Below are positions 1-10,209 of a DNA stretch of 64,000 bases, piece by piece. Every line of letters begins with the position of its first letter. Within the stretch, counting starts at the first letter, position 1. The translations under genes were made by a program, and so were the position numbers. The notes below the pieces were generated by a model. The model did no database searches. It saw only the letters and a program-made list of their open reading frames with translations, and had not been told where the DNA came from. The DNA lies in the NCBI RefSeq assembly GCF_016722785.1, contig NZ_JAEQNE010000002.1, forward strand, positions 1-64,000, given 5' to 3'. The DNA comes from Ramlibacter monticola. Lineage in GTDB: Bacteria > Pseudomonadota > Gammaproteobacteria > Burkholderiales > Burkholderiaceae_C.

Positions 1-71
1 TCCGGCCTGACGCGCTTCGCTTGCCGAACAGCCGTCAAGGAAGAAAAGACGAAAATCCCCCCGTCCTGGCC

Positions 72-109
72 TGGAGGAATTTGACCCGGCCACAGGTGGA
101 GGAATTTGA
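72..109. repeat. Two 13-bp direct repeats, possible IS21-type end remnant
   Basis: The sequence tggaggaatttga occurs at 72-84 and again at 97-109, exactly 25 bp apart. It lies immediately before the point where similarity to ribulose-phosphate epimerase begins. Closely spaced repeated terminal sequences are typical of IS21-family ends, so this may be what is left of the element that removed the 5' half of rpe. No transposase reading frame is visible, so the family assignment is an inference. Confidence 0.35.
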
Positions 110-112
110 GGT

Positions 113-446
113 GGCCATCCGGGTGCTCAACCCCGGCAGCCCCGTCGCCTTCGTCGAGCAGGTGCTGCACCTGTGCGACATCGTGCTGATGATGTCGGTG
201 AATCCAGGCTTCGCCGGACAATCCTTTCTTCCCGAGGTGCTCCCGAAGATCCGCGAACTTCGACGAATGTGCGACTCGCACGGCCTGGAGCCGAGGATCG
301 AAGTGGACGGAGGCATCGACGCTGCCACCGCGAGCCTTGCGGTGGAAGCGGGGGCCAGCGCGCTCGTCGCGGGTTCGGCGGTGTTTTGCAGCGACAACTG
401 CGCCGATGCCATTGCGCGGCTGCGTTCGAGCGCTGCAACTCACTGA
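113..446 (+). pseudogene. rpe: Ribulose-phosphate 3-epimerase, C-terminal fragment
   Basis: The encoded fragment matches the C-terminal half of Rpe, which interconverts ribulose-5-phosphate and xylulose-5-phosphate. Recognisable pieces are LNPGSPV, the loop MSVNPGFAGQSF, the metal/catalytic segment EVDGGID and the phosphate-binding end ALVAGSAVF. About 110 N-terminal residues of the usual 220-230 are missing. The open frame runs back to position 21, but its first 30 residues look unrelated and read through the 13-bp repeats. It is therefore a 5'-deleted gene, not a short enzyme. Its location before gnd-zwf-tal indicates that it once headed the pentose phosphate cluster. Confidence 0.85.
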
Positions 447-607
447 GCCCGACTCACGGCATCCGTCTCGCACCTCAGCGGCGCGCATCGCAAGCTCGGC
501 GGGCTCTCAACGTGGGACTGCTCTTACGGGTTCTGAGTTGATCAGCCGATTGCGCTGCAAACCATCGCTGAGCAGCATGGAAGGTCACTCCCCACGAGGA
601 GAACTCC

Positions 608-1633
608 ATGCAGCTCGGCGTGATCGGATTGGGTCGGATGGGCGCAAGCATGGTGCGCCGCATGCTCGGCAAGGGCCTCGACTGCATCGTCCATGACCCG
701 CAGCCCGCTGCCGTTACCCGCATGCGAAGCGAAGGTGCCAAAGGCGCGGCATCGATCGAAGCGCTGGTCTCGCAACTGACGCGACCGCGGGCAGTGTGGC
801 TGATGGTTCCGGCCGGCGCGGTCGACGATGTCATCGACGAGCTGACGAAGTACCTCGAGCCCGGTGACATCGTGATCGACGGCGGCAACTCCTACTACCG
901 CGACGACATCCGCCGCGCGAAACGATTCGCGGCTTCGGGCCTGCATTACGTCGACGTCGGGACCAGCGGCGGGGTCGCCGGCTTCGATCGCGGTTACTGC
1001 CTGATGATCGGCGGCGAGGAAGCCGTTGTCCAAACGCTCCAGCCGGTCTTCTCCGCCCTCGCCCCCGGCGTCGGCGCAGCGCCTCGCACAGCGGGGCGTG
1101 CCGGCGAAGTCACCGGTGTCGAAGAAGGGTATCTGCACTGCGGGCCGCACGGCTCAGGCCACTTCGTCAAGATGGTTCACAACGGCATCGAGTACGGCCT
1201 GATGGCCGCCTATGCCGAAGGGCTCAACATCCTGCGCAACGCGGGCGTCGGCAAGCATGCGCGCACGACGGATGCCGAGACCACGCCGCTGCGCGAGCCT
1301 GAGTTCTACCAGTACGAGCTGGACCTCCCACGCATCGCAGAACTCTGGCGCCGCGGCAGCGTGATCGGCTCGTGGCTGCTCGACCTCACGGCCAACGCGC
1401 TGCTGCACGATCCGCAGCTGAATGACTACGACGGGCGCGTCTCAGATTCGGGCGAGGGGCGTTGGACGCTCCAGGCCGCCATCGACGAAGCCGTCCCGGT
1501 GCCCGTGTTGAGTGCGGCCCTGTATCAGCGCTTCTCCTCGCGCGGCCAGGCGGAGTTTGCCAACCAGCTGCTTTCGGCCATGCGGCACGAGTTCGGCGGC
1601 CATGTCGAGAAGGCCGCGGAGCGCGCGAAATGA
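608..1633 (+). CDS. gnd: 6-phosphogluconate dehydrogenase (decarboxylating), short NAD-type
   Basis: The 341-residue protein oxidatively decarboxylates 6-phosphogluconate to ribulose-5-phosphate in the cytosol. The N-terminus has a Rossmann dinucleotide motif GLGRMGASM (residues 6-14). The substrate motif [10 protein letters not shown] lies near residue 95, [17 protein letters not shown] near 118, and the catalytic segment [19 protein letters not shown] near 180. The length fits the short GndA/YqeC-like, often NAD-dependent group (about 300-340 residues), not the 470-residue NADP enzyme. A GAGGAG ribosome site at 595-600 precedes the ATG. The stop overlaps the zwf start by ATGA. This is the first intact gene of a six-gene coupled operon. 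Confidence 0.93.
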   Translation: MQLGVIGLGRMGASMVRRMLGKGLDCIVHDPQPAAVTRMRSEGAKGAASIEALVSQLTRPRAVWLMVPAGAVDDVIDELTKYLEPGDIVIDGGNSYYRDDIRRAKRFAASGLHYVDVGTSGGVAGFDRGYCLMIGGEEAVVQTLQPVFSALAPGVGAAPRTAGRAGEVTGVEEGYLHCGPHGSGHFVKMVHNGIEYGLMAAYAEGLNILRNAGVGKHARTTDAETTPLREPEFYQYELDLPRIAELWRRGSVIGSWLLDLTANALLHDPQLNDYDGRVSDSGEGRWTLQAAIDEAVPVPVLSAALYQRFSSRGQAEFANQLLSAMRHEFGGHVEKAAERAK

Positions 1634-3045
1634 CCGCCAACGCAGGGCGTGCGCATGCGCAGCACTCGGACGCGCTCGTCGTCTTTGGCTTCACCGGTGA
1701 TCTGGCAAGCAAGAAGATCATCCCGGCGCTCTACGCCATGGTGAAGAAGGGGGCGTTAACGGTTCCTGTCATCGGGGTCGCGTCTTCGCCCCTGGGCATC
1801 GAAGCGATCCGACAGCGTGTTCGGGAGAGTCTCCAGCGCGAGGGCGGCATCGACGACAAAGCCGCCTTCGATCGCCTGCTTGGCCCTCTGCAATACGTCA
1901 GCGGCGACTATCGGAATGCGCGGACCTTCGCCGAACTGCGCACCGCCCTTGGCCCTGCACTGCGTCCGGCTTGCTACCTGGCGATTCCTCCGGGTCTGTT
2001 CGCCACGGTGATCCGCAGCTTGGGGGCTGCCGGCCTGGCGCGCGACGCACGCGTGATCGTCGAAAAACCATTCGGCCGCGACCTGGCCTCTGCAATCGAG
2101 CTGGATGCGATCGCCCGCTCGGTGTTTGCCGAGTCGTCGATCTATCGCATCGATCACTTCCTTGGCAAGGAGGCGATCATGAACATCCTCTATTTCCGCT
2201 TTGCCAATTCGTTCCTCGAGCCGATCCTGAACCGCGACCATGTGGCCAGCGTGCAGATCACGCTGGCAGAAGACTTCGGCATCGGCGACCGGGGACGTTT
2301 CTATGAATCCGCCGGTTGCCTGCGCGACGTGGTCGAAAACCACCTGTTCCAGATCGTCGCGCTGCTCGCCATGCAGCCGCCCGCCAGCCAGAGCTACGCC
2401 GCGGTGCAAAGCGCGAAGGCCAGCGTGTTGCGCGCCATGCGTCCGCTCACCCCGGATGACCTGGTGCGCGGGCAGTACGAGGGCTATCGCAAGGAGAGGA
2501 ACGTGGCTGCCGATTCCGACGTCGAGACGTTCTGCGCGGGGCGCCTCTTCATCGATTCTTGGCGCTGGGCCGGCGTGCCGTGGTACCTGCGTTCCGGCAA
2601 GCGGCTTCCAACGAATGCCAGCGAGGTGCTGGTGCAATGGCGCGCGCCTCCGCAAAGGCTGTTCGACGATGCCGATCTCGCGGAGGGTCGCGCCAACTAC
2701 TTGCGGTTTGCATTGCATCCGGTCGCGGCGATCGCGCTGGCCGCGCGCGTCAAGCGTCCCGGCCATGAATTCGCGGGCGATCAGCGCGAACTCTACTTGT
2801 GCGAAGGCGCCCTCGCGGGCGAGTCACCCTACGAACGCCTGCTGGGCGACGCGATGGCCGGCGATGGATCGCTCTTCACCAGCCAGGACGCCGTGGAGGC
2901 CGCCTGGGCGGTCGTCCAACCGGTGCTCGAGCGGCACCACCGCGCATTGCCCTACGAAGTCGGCACCTGGGGACCGGAAGCGGCCGACTCGCTGGTCGCG
3001 CCGCCTGGCGGCTGGCACAAGCCGCAATCCGGGCGCGCGCAATGA
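1630..3045 (+). CDS. zwf: Glucose-6-phosphate 1-dehydrogenase
   Basis: Zwf oxidises glucose-6-phosphate to 6-phosphogluconolactone, the entry step of the oxidative pentose phosphate and Entner-Doudoroff routes. The 471-residue length is normal. The N-terminal coenzyme motif reads [10 protein letters not shown] (about residues 19-28) and the active-site signature is [13 protein letters not shown] (about 175), with the catalytic His and Lys present. The ATG at 1630 overlaps the gnd stop (ATGA). A longer upstream frame exists but would overlap gnd by 170 bases, so the coupled start is chosen. Its 3' end overlaps the next gene in the same way. No 6-phosphogluconolactonase gene is seen nearby. Confidence 0.94.
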   Translation: MTANAGRAHAQHSDALVVFGFTGDLASKKIIPALYAMVKKGALTVPVIGVASSPLGIEAIRQRVRESLQREGGIDDKAAFDRLLGPLQYVSGDYRNARTFAELRTALGPALRPACYLAIPPGLFATVIRSLGAAGLARDARVIVEKPFGRDLASAIELDAIARSVFAESSIYRIDHFLGKEAIMNILYFRFANSFLEPILNRDHVASVQITLAEDFGIGDRGRFYESAGCLRDVVENHLFQIVALLAMQPPASQSYAAVQSAKASVLRAMRPLTPDDLVRGQYEGYRKERNVAADSDVETFCAGRLFIDSWRWAGVPWYLRSGKRLPTNASEVLVQWRAPPQRLFDDADLAEGRANYLRFALHPVAAIALAARVKRPGHEFAGDQRELYLCEGALAGESPYERLLGDAMAGDGSLFTSQDAVEAAWAVVQPVLERHHRALPYEVGTWGPEAADSLVAPPGGWHKPQSGRAQ

Positions 3046-3755
3046 CATCGGACGTCGTGTTCCTGCTGGATGTCGACAACACTCTGCTCGACAACGACGC
3101 GATCGTCGCCGACTTGCGGCAGCATCTCGAGCAGGCGTTCGGCGTGGCCAATGCAAATCGATACTGGACGATCTTCGAAGGGTTGCGCGACGAACTCGGC
3201 TACGCCGACTACCTCGGCGCGCTGCAACGCTATCGCGCCGGCTCGATGGATGGCGGCGATGCGCAGCGGCTGCTGCTGATCTCCGCGTTTCTCATCGACT
3301 ACCCGTTCTCCGAGCGGCTCTATGCGCGTTCGCTGGAGGTCATCGAGCGCCTCGGCGCATTTGGCCCGACGGTGATCCTCTCGGATGGCGACGTCGTGTT
3401 TCAACCGCGCAAGGTGCAGCGCTCCGGGTTGTGGGACGCCGTCGCCGGACGGGTCCACATCTACGTCCACAAGGAATTGATGCTGGACGCGGTGCAGCGC
3501 ATGTATCCGGCCCGCCACTACATCATGGTCGACGACAAGCTTCGCGTGCTCGCGGCCATGAAGGACGTCCTCCGTGAGCGTCTCACGACCGTGTTTCCAC
3601 GCCAAGGCCACTACGCATTGGACGTCGCCAACATCGCGAAGTATCCGGCCGCCGACATGACGGTCGAGCGCATCGGCGATCTCGCCGATCTCGACATCTC
3701 GACACTGCCGGGCGTCGCGCCCGGCGCACCGACAGCGACCCAGGAGCAATCATGA
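3042..3755 (+). CDS. HAD-superfamily hydrolase
   Basis: The 237-residue protein has the haloacid dehalogenase phosphatase layout: motif I DVDNTLLDND at the N-terminus with the nucleophile and acid Asp pair, motif II in VILSDGD, a Lys in the central region, and motif IV VDDKLRV near residue 165. It is likely a cytosolic phosphatase. Its place between zwf and tal, with ATGA overlaps on both sides, suggests a sugar phosphate as substrate, but the substrate cannot be read from the sequence. The ATG at 3042 is preferred over an upstream extension that would lie inside zwf. Confidence 0.85.
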   Translation: MTSDVVFLLDVDNTLLDNDAIVADLRQHLEQAFGVANANRYWTIFEGLRDELGYADYLGALQRYRAGSMDGGDAQRLLLISAFLIDYPFSERLYARSLEVIERLGAFGPTVILSDGDVVFQPRKVQRSGLWDAVAGRVHIYVHKELMLDAVQRMYPARHYIMVDDKLRVLAAMKDVLRERLTTVFPRQGHYALDVANIAKYPAADMTVERIGDLADLDISTLPGVAPGAPTATQEQS

Positions 3756-4846
3756 ACGGCAACACCCAGCAACTTCATGCGCTCGGCCAGAGCCTCTGGC
3801 TCGACAACATCAGCCGCGACATCCTTGTCGACGGCACGCTCGCACGCTACATCGCGGAATTTTCGGTGACCGGCCTGACCTCGAATCCCACCATCTTCGA
3901 GAAAGCCATCGGCGAGGGCACGCTCTACGACCAGGCGATCGCCGATCTGGCGCGTCACGGTAAGTCGGGCGAGCAGCTGTTCTTCGAGCTGGCGTTGCAG
4001 GACTTGCGGCAGGCGGCCGATCTCTTCCGGCCCGCCCACGACGCGACCGGCGGCGTCGACGGCTGGGTCTCTCTCGAGCTGTCGCCGCTGCTGGCGGACG
4101 ACACTGCAGCGAGCATCAAGGCCGCGGCGACGCTGCACAAGGCAGGCGACAGGCCCAACCTGTTCATCAAGATCCCCGGTACCGCGGCCGGCATCCCGGC
4201 CATCGAGGAGTCGATCTTCGCCGGCGTGCCGGTCAACGTGACCTTGCTGTTCTCGCGCGAGCAGTACCTCGCTGCCGCCGAAGCCTACATGCGCGGCATC
4301 GAGCGCCGTATCGCCTCCGGACTCGACCCAAAGGTTGAGTCGGTCGCCTCGCTCTTCGTCAGCCGCTGGGATGTCGCGGTCAAGGAGCAGGTCGCGCCAA
4401 AATTCCACAATCGACTCGGCATCGCGATCGCGATACGCACCTACAAGGCGTACCGCGACCTCCTGGGCTCGGCACGGTGGCAGAAGCTCTCAAGCGCGGG
4501 GGCCCATCCGCAACGGCTTCTTTGGGCCAGTACCGGCACCAAGGATCCCGCCGCGCCGGACACGCTTTATGTCGAGGCTTTCGCCGCGCCCGACACGATC
4601 AATACGATTCCGGAGAAGACGCTGCAGGCCTTCGCCGATCATGGAAAGGTGCGCTCTGCGATGCGGTTCGATGGCGGGGATGCCGAGGCCGTGCTTTTGG
4701 AATTCAGGCGCGAGGGCATCGACGATGACGCGCTGGCCGCGCGGCTTCAGCGAGAAGGCGCCGAGGCGTTCTCGAAGTCGTGGCGGTCGCTGCTTTCCCG
4801 CTTGTCGGACAAGAGCTCTCAATTGGCCGGCGCGACGTCGCCGTGA
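3752..4846 (+). CDS. tal: Transaldolase
   Basis: Transaldolase moves a dihydroxyacetone unit between sedoheptulose-7-phosphate and glyceraldehyde-3-phosphate. The 364-residue length matches the longer Tal class. Visible signatures are TGLTSNPTIFEKAIG (about residues 39-53), the Schiff-base Lys segment FIKIPGT (about 140) and the C-terminal SSAGAHPQRLLWASTGTK stretch. It begins by ATGA overlap with the HAD gene and is followed after 28 bases by the glucoamylase. With gnd, zwf and the nearby transketolase it gives an almost complete pentose phosphate pathway. Confidence 0.94.
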   Translation: MNGNTQQLHALGQSLWLDNISRDILVDGTLARYIAEFSVTGLTSNPTIFEKAIGEGTLYDQAIADLARHGKSGEQLFFELALQDLRQAADLFRPAHDATGGVDGWVSLELSPLLADDTAASIKAAATLHKAGDRPNLFIKIPGTAAGIPAIEESIFAGVPVNVTLLFSREQYLAAAEAYMRGIERRIASGLDPKVESVASLFVSRWDVAVKEQVAPKFHNRLGIAIAIRTYKAYRDLLGSARWQKLSSAGAHPQRLLWASTGTKDPAAPDTLYVEAFAAPDTINTIPEKTLQAFADHGKVRSAMRFDGGDAEAVLLEFRREGIDDDALAARLQREGAEAFSKSWRSLLSRLSDKSSQLAGATSP

Positions 4847-4874
4847 GCGCGGGCGCGCGAGGCGTGAGCAGCTG

Positions 4875-6713
4875 ATGCCCGCCCGGATCGAAGACTACGC
4901 GATGATCGGCGACATGCGCACGGCCGCGCTGGTCGGGCGCGACGGTTCGATCGACTGGTTCTGCGTTCCGCGCTTCGACTCCGGCGCCTGTTTCGCGGCG
5001 TTGGTCGGCACGGAGGAGAACGGCCATTGGAAGATCGCGCCGCGCGCCGCCGCCAAGGTGCGCCGTCACTACCAGAATGGCGGCCTGATCCTGGAGACCC
5101 GCTTCACCAACGAAGGCGGAAGCGTTTCCGTCGTGGACTTCATGCCGGTCGGCGAAGCGGACACATCGATCGTGCGCCTGGTGATCGGCCGCGAAGGCAA
5201 GATGTCGATGCAAACGCAGCTCGTCATCCGTTTCGACTACGGCGTGTCGGTGCCGTGGGTGAATCGCGTGGACAACGAGACGCTGACCGCGATCGCCGGG
5301 CCGTCGATGCTGGTGCTGCGCACACCCGTGCGTCTGCACGGCCAGGACCTGCACACCGAGGGCCGATTCACGGTGAAGAAGGGTCAGACGATTCCCTTCG
5401 CCCTGACCTATGTGCCGTCGCACCTGCAGCCGCCTCCGCCGCCGGATGTCCAGGCACTGCGCGAGCGCACCGAAGAGTTCTGGCGCGACTGGTCGCGGCG
5501 CTGCGAGGTCAAGGGGAAGTGGTCGAAGCATGTGCGGCGGTCGCTGGTCACGCTCAAGGGACTGAGCTTCCGTGCCACCGGCGGCATCGTCGCCGCGCCG
5601 ACCACCTCGCTGCCGGAAAAACTCGGCGGCGTGCGCAACTGGGACTATCGCTACTGCTGGCTGCGCGACGCCGCTTTCACGCTGCTCGCGTTGCTGAATG
5701 CCGGCTATACCGACGAAGCTGACGACTGGCAGAACTGGTTGCTGCGAGCGGCAGCGGGCAGTCCGGACCAGCTGCAGATCATGTACGGCGTCGCGGGCGA
5801 GCGCGACCTACCTGAAAGAGAACTTGACTGGCTCACCGGTCACGCGGACTCGCGGCCGGTTCGCGTGGGCAACGCAGCCTCCGACCAGATGCAGCTCGAC
5901 ATTTACGGCGAGCTGGCCGACGTGATCAAGCACGCCGCGCTTGGCGGCCTCGCGGCCGCGCCGCGCCGCGAGGAGTTGCGCGTAGCGTTCCTGAAGCACC
6001 TCGAAAAAGTCTGGCGATTGCCCGACTACGGCATCTGGGAGATCCGCGGCGAGCCGCAGCACTTCGTTCATTCCAAGGTGATGGCCTGGGTCGCGTTCGA
6101 TCGTGCGTGGCGGGCACGCGAGTCCGCGAAGAACAAGTCGCAACGCGCGCACTGGAAGAAGCTCGCCGCCGAAGTCCACGCCGACATCTGCCGCCAGGGC
6201 GTCGACAGCGCGCGCGGTTGCTTTGTACAAGCCTACGGTTCGCAAGGCCTCGACGCAGCGCTGCTGCTTCTGCCCATCGTCGGCTTCCTGCCGCCTACCG
6301 ACACGCGCATCGAGGCAACGGTGGCGGAAATCGAAAGATGCCTCATGGCTGGTGGCTTGGTGCTGCGTTACCAAACCGCGAGCGGCGTGGACAACTTGCC
6401 GCAAGGCGAGGGCGCGTTCCTGCCCTGCAGCTTCTGGCTGGTCGAACTGTACGTTCTGATGGGCCGACAGCAAGAAGCGGTGAGGCTGTTCGAGCGGCTG
6501 CTGAAATGCCGCAACGACGTCGGCTTGCTGTCAGAAGAATACGACCCCCGCGCGAAACGCATGTTGGGCAATTTCCCACAAGCCTTCAGCCACGTCGCAC
6601 TCATCAACTCGGCGCTTTGCCTGTTGCATGCCACGGGGAAAGGCGAACAGCCGCGTCCGCAAATGCGACACCAAGAGATCTCGCCGCCCACAGCGCGCAG
6701 AAAGAAAGCGTGA
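4875..6713 (+). CDS. Glycoside hydrolase family 15 protein (glucoamylase/trehalase-like)
   Basis: The 612-residue protein has the bacterial GH15 architecture: an N-terminal beta domain starting PARIEDYAMIGD with DGSIDWFCVPRFDS, and an (alpha/alpha)6 catalytic domain with NWDYRYCWLRDAAFTL near residue 255. The C-terminal LLSEEYDP carries a likely catalytic Glu, followed by GNFPQAFSH. The family releases glucose from alpha-glucans or trehalose. There is no signal peptide, so it probably acts on an internal glucan or trehalose. The ATG at 4875 is chosen because conserved GH15 sequence starts there; an upstream extension would lie inside tal. The downstream glucokinase overlaps by GTGA, suggesting that freed glucose is phosphorylated at once. 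Confidence 0.9.
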   Translation: MPARIEDYAMIGDMRTAALVGRDGSIDWFCVPRFDSGACFAALVGTEENGHWKIAPRAAAKVRRHYQNGGLILETRFTNEGGSVSVVDFMPVGEADTSIVRLVIGREGKMSMQTQLVIRFDYGVSVPWVNRVDNETLTAIAGPSMLVLRTPVRLHGQDLHTEGRFTVKKGQTIPFALTYVPSHLQPPPPPDVQALRERTEEFWRDWSRRCEVKGKWSKHVRRSLVTLKGLSFRATGGIVAAPTTSLPEKLGGVRNWDYRYCWLRDAAFTLLALLNAGYTDEADDWQNWLLRAAAGSPDQLQIMYGVAGERDLPERELDWLTGHADSRPVRVGNAASDQMQLDIYGELADVIKHAALGGLAAAPRREELRVAFLKHLEKVWRLPDYGIWEIRGEPQHFVHSKVMAWVAFDRAWRARESAKNKSQRAHWKKLAAEVHADICRQGVDSARGCFVQAYGSQGLDAALLLLPIVGFLPPTDTRIEATVAEIERCLMAGGLVLRYQTASGVDNLPQGEGAFLPCSFWLVELYVLMGRQQEAVRLFERLLKCRNDVGLLSEEYDPRAKRMLGNFPQAFSHVALINSALCLLHATGKGEQPRPQMRHQEISPPTARRKKA

Positions 6714-7420
6714 CGGCCGTGCGCATTCTTGCCATCGACATCGGCGGCTCGCACCTGAAGGCATCCATCCTCGATGCGCGCGGGCGAATGCTGACGCAGA
6801 AAGTGACGGTGAAGACGCCCGATCCTTGCCCGCCTCGTGCGATGGTCGACGCGTTGGTGGCGCTGGTCCGACCGCTGCCGGCTCACGACCGGATCGCAAT
6901 CGGTTTTCCCGGAGTCGTGCGCGATGGGCGGGTGATCACCGCGCCGCATTGGGTCACGAAGGAGTGGGCGGATTTCGAACTGCCGAAAGAGTTGTCACGG
7001 CGACTGCACGGCGCACCCGCGCGCATGATCAACGATGCCGAGATGCAGGGCCTGGCTGTCATCAAGGGCAAGGGGCTCGAGCTGGTGCTGACGCTGGGCA
7101 CCGGCGCGGGCACAGGCCTTTTCCGTGACGGAGACGTCATGCCCCACCTCGAGCTGGCGCATCACCCGATTCGCGGCAACAAGACCTACGACGACTACAT
7201 CGGCGACGCCGCGCTGAAGAAAGTGGGAGTGAAGCGATGGAACCGGCGCGTGGCGCGCACCGTCGACATCCTGTATGCGCTGCTGCATTTCGATCACCTC
7301 TTCATCGGTGGTGGCAACGCCGCGAATGTCTCGATCAAGCTGCCGGACAACGTGAGCCTTGTCTCCAACGATGCCGGCATCGAAGGGGGGGCCATGCTGT
7401 GGCGCCGCGATGGTCAATGA
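6710..7420 (+). CDS. ppgK: ROK-family glucokinase, polyphosphate glucokinase-like
   Basis: The 236-residue protein begins at GTG 6710, overlapping the GH15 stop by GTGA. It carries the ROK/PpgK phosphate-1 motif DIGGSHLKASIL near residue 10, phosphate-2 LGTGAGTGLF near 125, the sugar-binding LELAHHPIRG segment, and IGGGNAANV near the end. The ROK zinc-binding cysteine motif is absent, which fits the polyphosphate glucokinase branch. It likely makes glucose-6-phosphate from glucose using polyphosphate and/or ATP, feeding zwf. The donor cannot be decided from sequence. It is the last gene of the coupled operon. Confidence 0.85.
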   Translation: MTAVRILAIDIGGSHLKASILDARGRMLTQKVTVKTPDPCPPRAMVDALVALVRPLPAHDRIAIGFPGVVRDGRVITAPHWVTKEWADFELPKELSRRLHGAPARMINDAEMQGLAVIKGKGLELVLTLGTGAGTGLFRDGDVMPHLELAHHPIRGNKTYDDYIGDAALKKVGVKRWNRRVARTVDILYALLHFDHLFIGGGNAANVSIKLPDNVSLVSNDAGIEGGAMLWRRDGQ

Positions 7421-7439
7421 GGCGCGATGGCCTGTCGGC

Positions 7440-7652
7440 TTAATCGAGCTTGTGCAGCGCGCGTCCCTTGTGCAAGGCGATGTGTTCGGTCTTGTCGCTC
7501 TTGATCTCGTATTGGGGGTCGTCGGGGCTGCAGCGATGCATGTGGCCCTTGTAGTCGGTGTCGCGCGTGTGGACCTTGATGATGCGGCCGGTCACGTACC
7601 CGGCTTCGGAGTTCCACCGGACATGGTCCCCGACCTTGAACTCATGGAGCAT
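7440..7652 (-). CDS. DUF2945 (hypervirulence-associated TUDOR-type) small protein
   Basis: This 70-residue basic protein starts [18 protein letters not shown] and contains [16 protein letters not shown] and [20 protein letters not shown], the pattern of the DUF2945/TUDOR-like family. Such small proteins bind unknown ligands; the biochemical role is not established. The ATG at 7652 lies 11 bases inside the end of the transketolase gene, so the two are translationally linked. A longer frame to 7850 would lie in transketolase and is rejected. The gene converges on the glucokinase, leaving 19 bases between stops. Confidence 0.8.
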   Translation of the reverse strand: MLHEFKVGDHVRWNSEAGYVTGRIIKVHTRDTDYKGHMHRCSPDDPQYEIKSDKTEHIALHKGRALHKLD

Positions 7653-9714
7653 GCATCTCCCCCGTCCTGGCCAACAGCCTGCGCGCGCGCGACACCACGT
7701 TCTCGACGGTGAACCCGTATTCGCGCAGCAGCACGTCGGCGGGCGCCGACGCACCGAAACGGTCGACGCCGAGCATCTCACCGCGATCGCCAATGTAGCG
7801 GTGCCAGCCTTGCGCCACGCCCATCTCCACGGCAAGACGCGCGGGCACATCCGGCGGCAGCACCTCGTCGCGATAGTCTTTCGATTGCGCCTCGAACAGA
7901 TCCCAACTGGGCATCGACACGCAACGCACCGCGATGCCCTCGCCGCGCAGGCGCTCGGCAGCGGCGACGATCAGACCCACTTCCGACCCGCTGGCGATCA
8001 GGATCAGCGCGGGGCGCCGATCCTTCGCGTCGCTCAGCACATAGGCGCCGCGGCGCAGGCCTTCCGCATTCGCATTGCGCGCGCGGTCGAGCGTGGCGAC
8101 ATCCTGACGCGTGAGGACCAGTAGCGCGGGTCGATCACGCATCTCGATCGCCACTTTCCAGGCCACCGCCGTCTCGTTGGCGTCGGCAGGACGGATCACC
8201 GTGAGGTCGGGCATCGCGCGCAGGCTGGCCAGTTGCTCCACGGGCTGATGGGTCGGTCCGTCTTCACCCAGCGCGATGCTGTCGTGCGTGAAGACGTGCA
8301 CCACGTGCAGCTTCGACAGCGCCGCGAGGCGGATCGCGGGACGCATGTAGTCGGAGAAGATCAGGAAGGTCGCCCCGTAGGGAATGAATCCGCCGTGCGC
8401 GCCCAAGCCGTTCACGATTGCGCCCATCGCGTGTTCGCGCACACCGAAATGAAGGTTGCGACCGGCAGGGCTCCAACCACCGCCGTCCGATCCCTGCGTG
8501 TCCTCACCGGTGGCCACGGGTGGATTGAAGTCGCCCAGGTCCTTGAGCGCGGTCTTGGTCGACGGGTCCAGGTCGGCCGAACCGCCCGTCAGCGCGGGCA
8601 GTTGCGGCGCAATGGCATTCATCACCTTGCCCGACGCGGCCCGCGTGGCCATGCCCTTGGCGTCGGCGGGAAAGACCGGAATGTCGGCATCCCAGCCGGC
8701 CGGCAAGTCACCGCGCAGCCGGCTTTGCAATTCCGCAGCCAGATCGGGGGAGGCCTGCGCATAGGCTTTCATGCGCGCGTTCCAGTTCGCTTCGTCGCGC
8801 TCGCCGCGCGAAAGCGCTTCGCGCATGCGCGCGAGCGCGGCTTGCGGAATCAGGAACGGCGGCTCGCTCGGCCATCCGAGCCGCTCCTTGGTCAATTGCA
8901 CTTCGTCCGCGCCGAGCGGCGAGCCGTGAGCCTCGTAGCTGTCGTGCTTGTTCGGCGAGCCGTAGCCGATGTGCGTGCGCACCAGGATGAGCGATGGTCT
9001 CGATGTTTCCGCGCGCGCGCACTCCAACGCCTGGTCGATCGCATCGACATCGTTGCCGTCGGCCACCGACTGCGTGTGCCATCCATAAGCGTCGAAGCGC
9101 GCCGCGCGGTCCTCGGAAAATGTCATCGGGGTACCCGCGGACAGCGTCACACGGTTGTCGTCGTACAGGCAAATCAATTTGCCGAGTTTCAGGTGCCCCG
9201 CCAGCGACGCGGCCTCAGATGCCACACCTTCCATGAGATCGCCGTCACTGACGATCGCGTAGGTGCGGTGGTTGACGATTTCGTGACTCGCTCGGTTGTA
9301 TCGCGCCGCGAGCTGTGCCTCCGCGATCGCCATGCCGACCGCGTTCGCAAAGCCCTGCCCCAGTGGGCCGGTGGTGACTTCGACGCCGGGCGTGTGTCCG
9401 CGTTCGGGATGGCCCGGCGCCTTGCTGTCCCACTGCCGGAAGCTCTTGATGTCGTCCAGCGGCACGTCGTATCCGCTCAGGTGCAGCAGGCTGTAGAGCA
9501 GCATCGAACCGTGCCCGGCCGAGAGGATGAAGCGGTCGCGGTCCGGCCAGGCGGAATTGCGTGGGTTGCACTTGAGATGCCGGCTCCACAATGCATACGC
9601 CATCGGCGCAGCGCCTAGCGGCATGCCTGGGTGTCCGCTGTTGGCCTTCTGCACCGCGTCCACCGACAGGAAGCGGATGGTATCGATGCAAAGTTGGTCG
9701 AGCGCGTCTGACAT
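7642..9714 (-). CDS. tkt: Transketolase
   Basis: The 690-residue thiamine-diphosphate enzyme transfers two-carbon units between ketose and aldose phosphates. The N-terminus [15 protein letters not shown] and [21 protein letters not shown] is classical. The ThDP motif begins [18 protein letters not shown] near residue 155, and the catalytic-domain segment [20 protein letters not shown] lies near 475. The ATG at 9714 gives the usual N-terminus; 17 extra upstream codons lack similarity. It faces the gnd operon and completes the non-oxidative pentose phosphate branch. Confidence 0.95.
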   Translation of the reverse strand: MSDALDQLCIDTIRFLSVDAVQKANSGHPGMPLGAAPMAYALWSRHLKCNPRNSAWPDRDRFILSAGHGSMLLYSLLHLSGYDVPLDDIKSFRQWDSKAPGHPERGHTPGVEVTTGPLGQGFANAVGMAIAEAQLAARYNRASHEIVNHRTYAIVSDGDLMEGVASEAASLAGHLKLGKLICLYDDNRVTLSAGTPMTFSEDRAARFDAYGWHTQSVADGNDVDAIDQALECARAETSRPSLILVRTHIGYGSPNKHDSYEAHGSPLGADEVQLTKERLGWPSEPPFLIPQAALARMREALSRGERDEANWNARMKAYAQASPDLAAELQSRLRGDLPAGWDADIPVFPADAKGMATRAASGKVMNAIAPQLPALTGGSADLDPSTKTALKDLGDFNPPVATGEDTQGSDGGGWSPAGRNLHFGVREHAMGAIVNGLGAHGGFIPYGATFLIFSDYMRPAIRLAALSKLHVVHVFTHDSIALGEDGPTHQPVEQLASLRAMPDLTVIRPADANETAVAWKVAIEMRDRPALLVLTRQDVATLDRARNANAEGLRRGAYVLSDAKDRRPALILIASGSEVGLIVAAAERLRGEGIAVRCVSMPSWDLFEAQSKDYRDEVLPPDVPARLAVEMGVAQGWHRYIGDRGEMLGVDRFGASAPADVLLREYGFTVENVVSRARRLLARTGEMHAP

Positions 9715-9812
9715 GGGGCAAACCCATTGTTCCACCATGACGCGAGCCTCGGTGCTCGACAACAAGAACTTGCGCGCGGTCGCTACGAACGCGATGGATC
9801 CCGGAAGAGCCG

Positions 9813-10199
<387 letters not shown>

Positions 10200-10209
10200 G
10201 GCGCCTGAA

